A stretch of DNA of 64,000 nucleotides from Lachnospiraceae bacterium. GTDB lineage: Bacteria; Bacillota; Clostridia; Lachnospirales; Lachnospiraceae. Below the pieces are notes generated by a model. The model was given only the letters and a program-made list of their open reading frames with translations. It did not search any database and was not told the DNA's origin. Every line of letters starts with the position of its first letter. Positions within the stretch are counted from its first letter, which is position 1. A program made the position numbers and the translations under genes. Of this stretch, positions 62,321 through 64,000 are shown one piece after another. The stretch spans positions 62,001 to 126,000 of the forward strand of contig JALCRM010000001.1 in assembly GCA_022652545.1 (NCBI GenBank), given 5' to 3'.

Positions 62321-62440
62321 ATCATTTAGGGCAAAGGTTATCGCACATATTACCAAGAAACTCGCGACGGTATCCCAGTAGAGTCGCAATACCGACGGTT
62401 ATGAAGCGGGTGCCCTGACGGCACATTGCAGAAAAGAGAA
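62321..62440 (+). ncRNA. Putative structured leader RNA upstream of the transglutaminase gene
   Basis: Bases 62328-62333 (agggca) pair with 62411-62416 (tgccct) and enclose two structures. One is a small hairpin (ggttat 62336-62341 with attacc 62349-62354, one mismatch). The other is a crossed pair: gcga 62364-62367 with tcgc 62384-62387, and cggtat 62368-62373 with ataccg 62389-62394. An alternative hairpin, gtgcc 62410-62414 with ggcac 62420-62424, uses the same bases as the closing helix and lies just before the ribosome site. No known riboswitch consensus fits well. This is a hand-built fold. Confidence 0.35.
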
Positions 62441-62445
62441 ATTCC

Positions 62446-63276
62446 ATGCATATCAAAGACAGATCCAGGACTTTCGGTGTTTTGGCAGCATTGCTTTCGG
62501 CGATGGTTATGGCGGCAGGTGTGCCGGTCAATGCGGCATCGGCTTCCCAGGGTACGCCGATCATCGGTCTCACACCCGGAGCGGGTTTTGAGGAGGAGAG
62601 CGGGGGTATAGGCTGGAAACTGGCGGACGGGAGCAGCGCCAAAGACAGCTGGCTTTCCTTCGGAGGTCATGAGTATTATATAGACCCGGATGGATACATC
62701 CGGACAGGTACATATACCCTGGATCATGAGACATATCAGTTCCTGGCGGAAGGCAGGGCTGTTCCGGTCGGTACAGACAGCACACAGCCGGTGACGGAGG
62801 ACCGGGATCGCGCGGCACTCAGGCAGAAATGTGACAGGATCATCGCTTCGGTGACAACGCCGGATATGAGCAAAGAGCAGAAACTGCGTGCAGTATATGA
62901 CTGGGAGATGAAGGCCTGCGGCTATAAAAGAAATTCACAGATACCGTCAGGAGATTTCACGCCGTCCTACGCGTTGCAGATACTGACCTCGGGGCGCGGC
63001 AACTGCTTCAGGTTTTCCTCTGCCTTTGCCTATCTTGCAAAAGATCTGGGCTTTGAATCCGTGATGATCACGGGCAAGTGCGATTCTCTTTCGAGAAGAG
63101 GCACCGTAGCGCCGCACGGATGGCCCATGGTTTATGATACGGACGGCTGGTACATCTTTGATCCGGACATGGAGGATGGCACCAGCAACGGGCACGCAAG
63201 TTTCTGGAAACGCACATACGATAATTATCCGCTGCGGAAACTGTATCCTGAAAAGCGGTATGAGATCTACTTTTAG
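62446..63276 (+). CDS. Secreted transglutaminase-like protein
   Basis: A 276-residue exported protein. Signal peptide cut near 30 (VPVNA-AS). Residues about 65-105 (SWLSFGGHEYYIDPDGYIRTG) look like one or two cell-wall-binding (choline-binding-like) repeats. The C-terminal transglutaminase-like core has C187 (GRGNCFRFSSAFAYLAK), H224 (APHGWPMV) and D239 (WYIFDPDME), a complete triad. It may cut or cross-link peptides in the wall; activity type is unknown. Unlike the 36263 protein it has no SLH repeats. Purine-rich aaaagaga (62432-62439) is the likely ribosome site, and a possible structured leader lies upstream. Confidence 0.87.
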   Translation: MHIKDRSRTFGVLAALLSAMVMAAGVPVNAASASQGTPIIGLTPGAGFEEESGGIGWKLADGSSAKDSWLSFGGHEYYIDPDGYIRTGTYTLDHETYQFLAEGRAVPVGTDSTQPVTEDRDRAALRQKCDRIIASVTTPDMSKEQKLRAVYDWEMKACGYKRNSQIPSGDFTPSYALQILTSGRGNCFRFSSAFAYLAKDLGFESVMITGKCDSLSRRGTVAPHGWPMVYDTDGWYIFDPDMEDGTSNGHASFWKRTYDNYPLRKLYPEKRYEIYF

Positions 63277-63405
63277 CAGATGAACTTCGCCCGGGCAGTC
63301 CAGGAAGGCAAAACGAACATGTAACTTAGACAGTGCGTCCCACGCAGCAGTTGGTGTAAAATAAAATCGGCAATAAATGTAAATGTCAGGGAAGGGAGAA
63401 ACCGC

Positions 63406-64000
63406 ATGGCTGAGCCGGGCAACCACAACGGGATGATCACGGATCATGAGGCACTGAACCGGATACCCTCAGGGGTCGGTGTCTATGATCTGAAAGACAA
63501 TATTATCGAGATGAAATATCTGAACGACGGTTATTACCAGATGATCGGATCGAGGCGTGAGGACCGCAGCTGCTATTTCGGAAATGCTGCAGCGCGTGCT
63601 ATACATCCGGAGGATCTGGTAAAACTGCTGGAGGAAGCCAATTCCTCTGTCCGCGAAAAACGCCTTTTTGACATACGTTTTCGTGTTCTGAACGGATCCG
63701 GTGACTATATCTGGATCGGAATACGGGCAAATCATGTTTCACTGGATGACAGGACGGAACGCTTTTTTGCCGCCTATTATAATGTCGATGCCCTGGTCAG
63801 CAGGCAGAAGATGCTGGAGACGCGCGAAGATGAGATGAATTCCGTCATCGGAAGCGTGCCGGGCGGCGTGGCTGTTTTTTCATGCTGCGGCGAAAATATA
63901 AGGATGGAATATGCCAACAACGGGTTCTATGAGCTGCACCACGGGAGCCGTGAATACTGGCGGAGGATGGATCCTGATCCGACGGGCTGGCTTTTACCGG
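63406..64000 (+). CDS. PAS-domain signalling protein (3' end beyond the window)
   Basis: The frame is open from ATG 63406 to the window end (198 complete codons), after gaaggga (63391-63397). Two PAS-like domains are visible: residues about 18-125 (GVGVYDLKDNIIEMKYLNDGYY, FDIRFRVLNGSGDYIWI) and a second beginning near 145 (IGSVPGGVAVFSCCGENIRMEYANNGFYEL). Multi-PAS proteins of this type usually continue into a GGDEF, EAL or kinase domain, which is out of view. No transmembrane segment is seen so far. It may be part of cyclic di-GMP signalling with the GGDEF gene at 54385, but this is inference. Confidence 0.8.
   Translation, partial: MAEPGNHNGMITDHEALNRIPSGVGVYDLKDNIIEMKYLNDGYYQMIGSRREDRSCYFGNAAARAIHPEDLVKLLEEANSSVREKRLFDIRFRVLNGSGDYIWIGIRANHVSLDDRTERFFAAYYNVDALVSRQKMLETREDEMNSVIGSVPGGVAVFSCCGENIRMEYANNGFYELHHGSREYWRRMDPDPTGWLLP

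Noticed and set aside
62321-62440. Cyclic di-GMP-I (GEMM) riboswitch
   Set aside because: Only gggcaaag fits; the GACGCAAAGC segment and the expected second hairpin are not found, so the class is not named.

Overview
The window looks like a chromosome segment of an anaerobic Clostridia, most likely Lachnospiraceae-related. The grounds are a roughly 50% GC content, Gram-positive Shine-Dalgarno sites, S-layer-homology (SLH) and BspA/InlB-type surface proteins, LytTR regulators, an AgrC-like GHKL kinase, and DUF3048, YczE-like and RlmD housekeeping genes. The species cannot be fixed from the sequence. No rRNA, tRNA, CRISPR array, insertion sequence, integrase or origin was recognised.

Layout. 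1-1901: the end of a PcrA/UvrD-type helicase gene and a GH13 glycosidase, closed by a strong terminator. 2067-2666: a Crp/Fnr-family regulator. 2721-38626: an array of nine large secreted SLH proteins on the plus strand, interrupted by a decayed gene (about 11.4-11.9 kb), an orphan LytTR regulator (12.1 kb) and a DUF4143 ATPase (21.8 kb). 38652-40705: a LytTR response regulator and its GHKL kinase, directly behind an SLH transglutaminase. 40884-44828: a secreted M16C-type metalloprotease. 45035-46825: two unusual LytTR proteins. 46854-47496: a small Cys-rich protein and cytidine deaminase. 47528-53139 (minus strand): a tandem pair of SLH/beta-helix proteins. 53396-64000: mostly ordinary genes, namely a Rieske oxygenase, a GGDEF protein, a GT-C-like membrane protein, GDP-mannose dehydratase, RlmD, a YczE-like membrane protein, a DUF3048 lipoprotein, a secreted transglutaminase and a PAS protein running off the end.

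How it works together. All eleven SLH proteins share a signal peptide and an acidic Ala/Ser/Glu repeat linker. In nine of them the SLH triplet is C-terminal; in the minus-strand pair it is central. The module between is exchangeable: BspA leucine-rich repeats, DUF285 repeats, Listeria-Bacteroides repeats, Big_2 domains, a papain-like protease, a transglutaminase, or beta-helices. The plus-strand SLH triplets fall into two classes (A: four genes at 5.1-26.0 kb; B: 2.7 kb and 26.1-38.6 kb), each nearly uniform, which suggests duplication with gene conversion. Four LytTR proteins and a Crp-like protein sit inside or beside the array, and two of these regulator genes share a promoter/operator architecture.

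The most promising leads are the constant-variable-constant surface-protein array, the paired regulator promoters, the palindromic promoter of the DUF4143 ATPase, a LytTR protein whose receiver carries Glu at the phospho-acceptor position, an NTF2-like/LytTR fusion, and a compact riboswitch-like leader in front of the transglutaminase gene at 62446.
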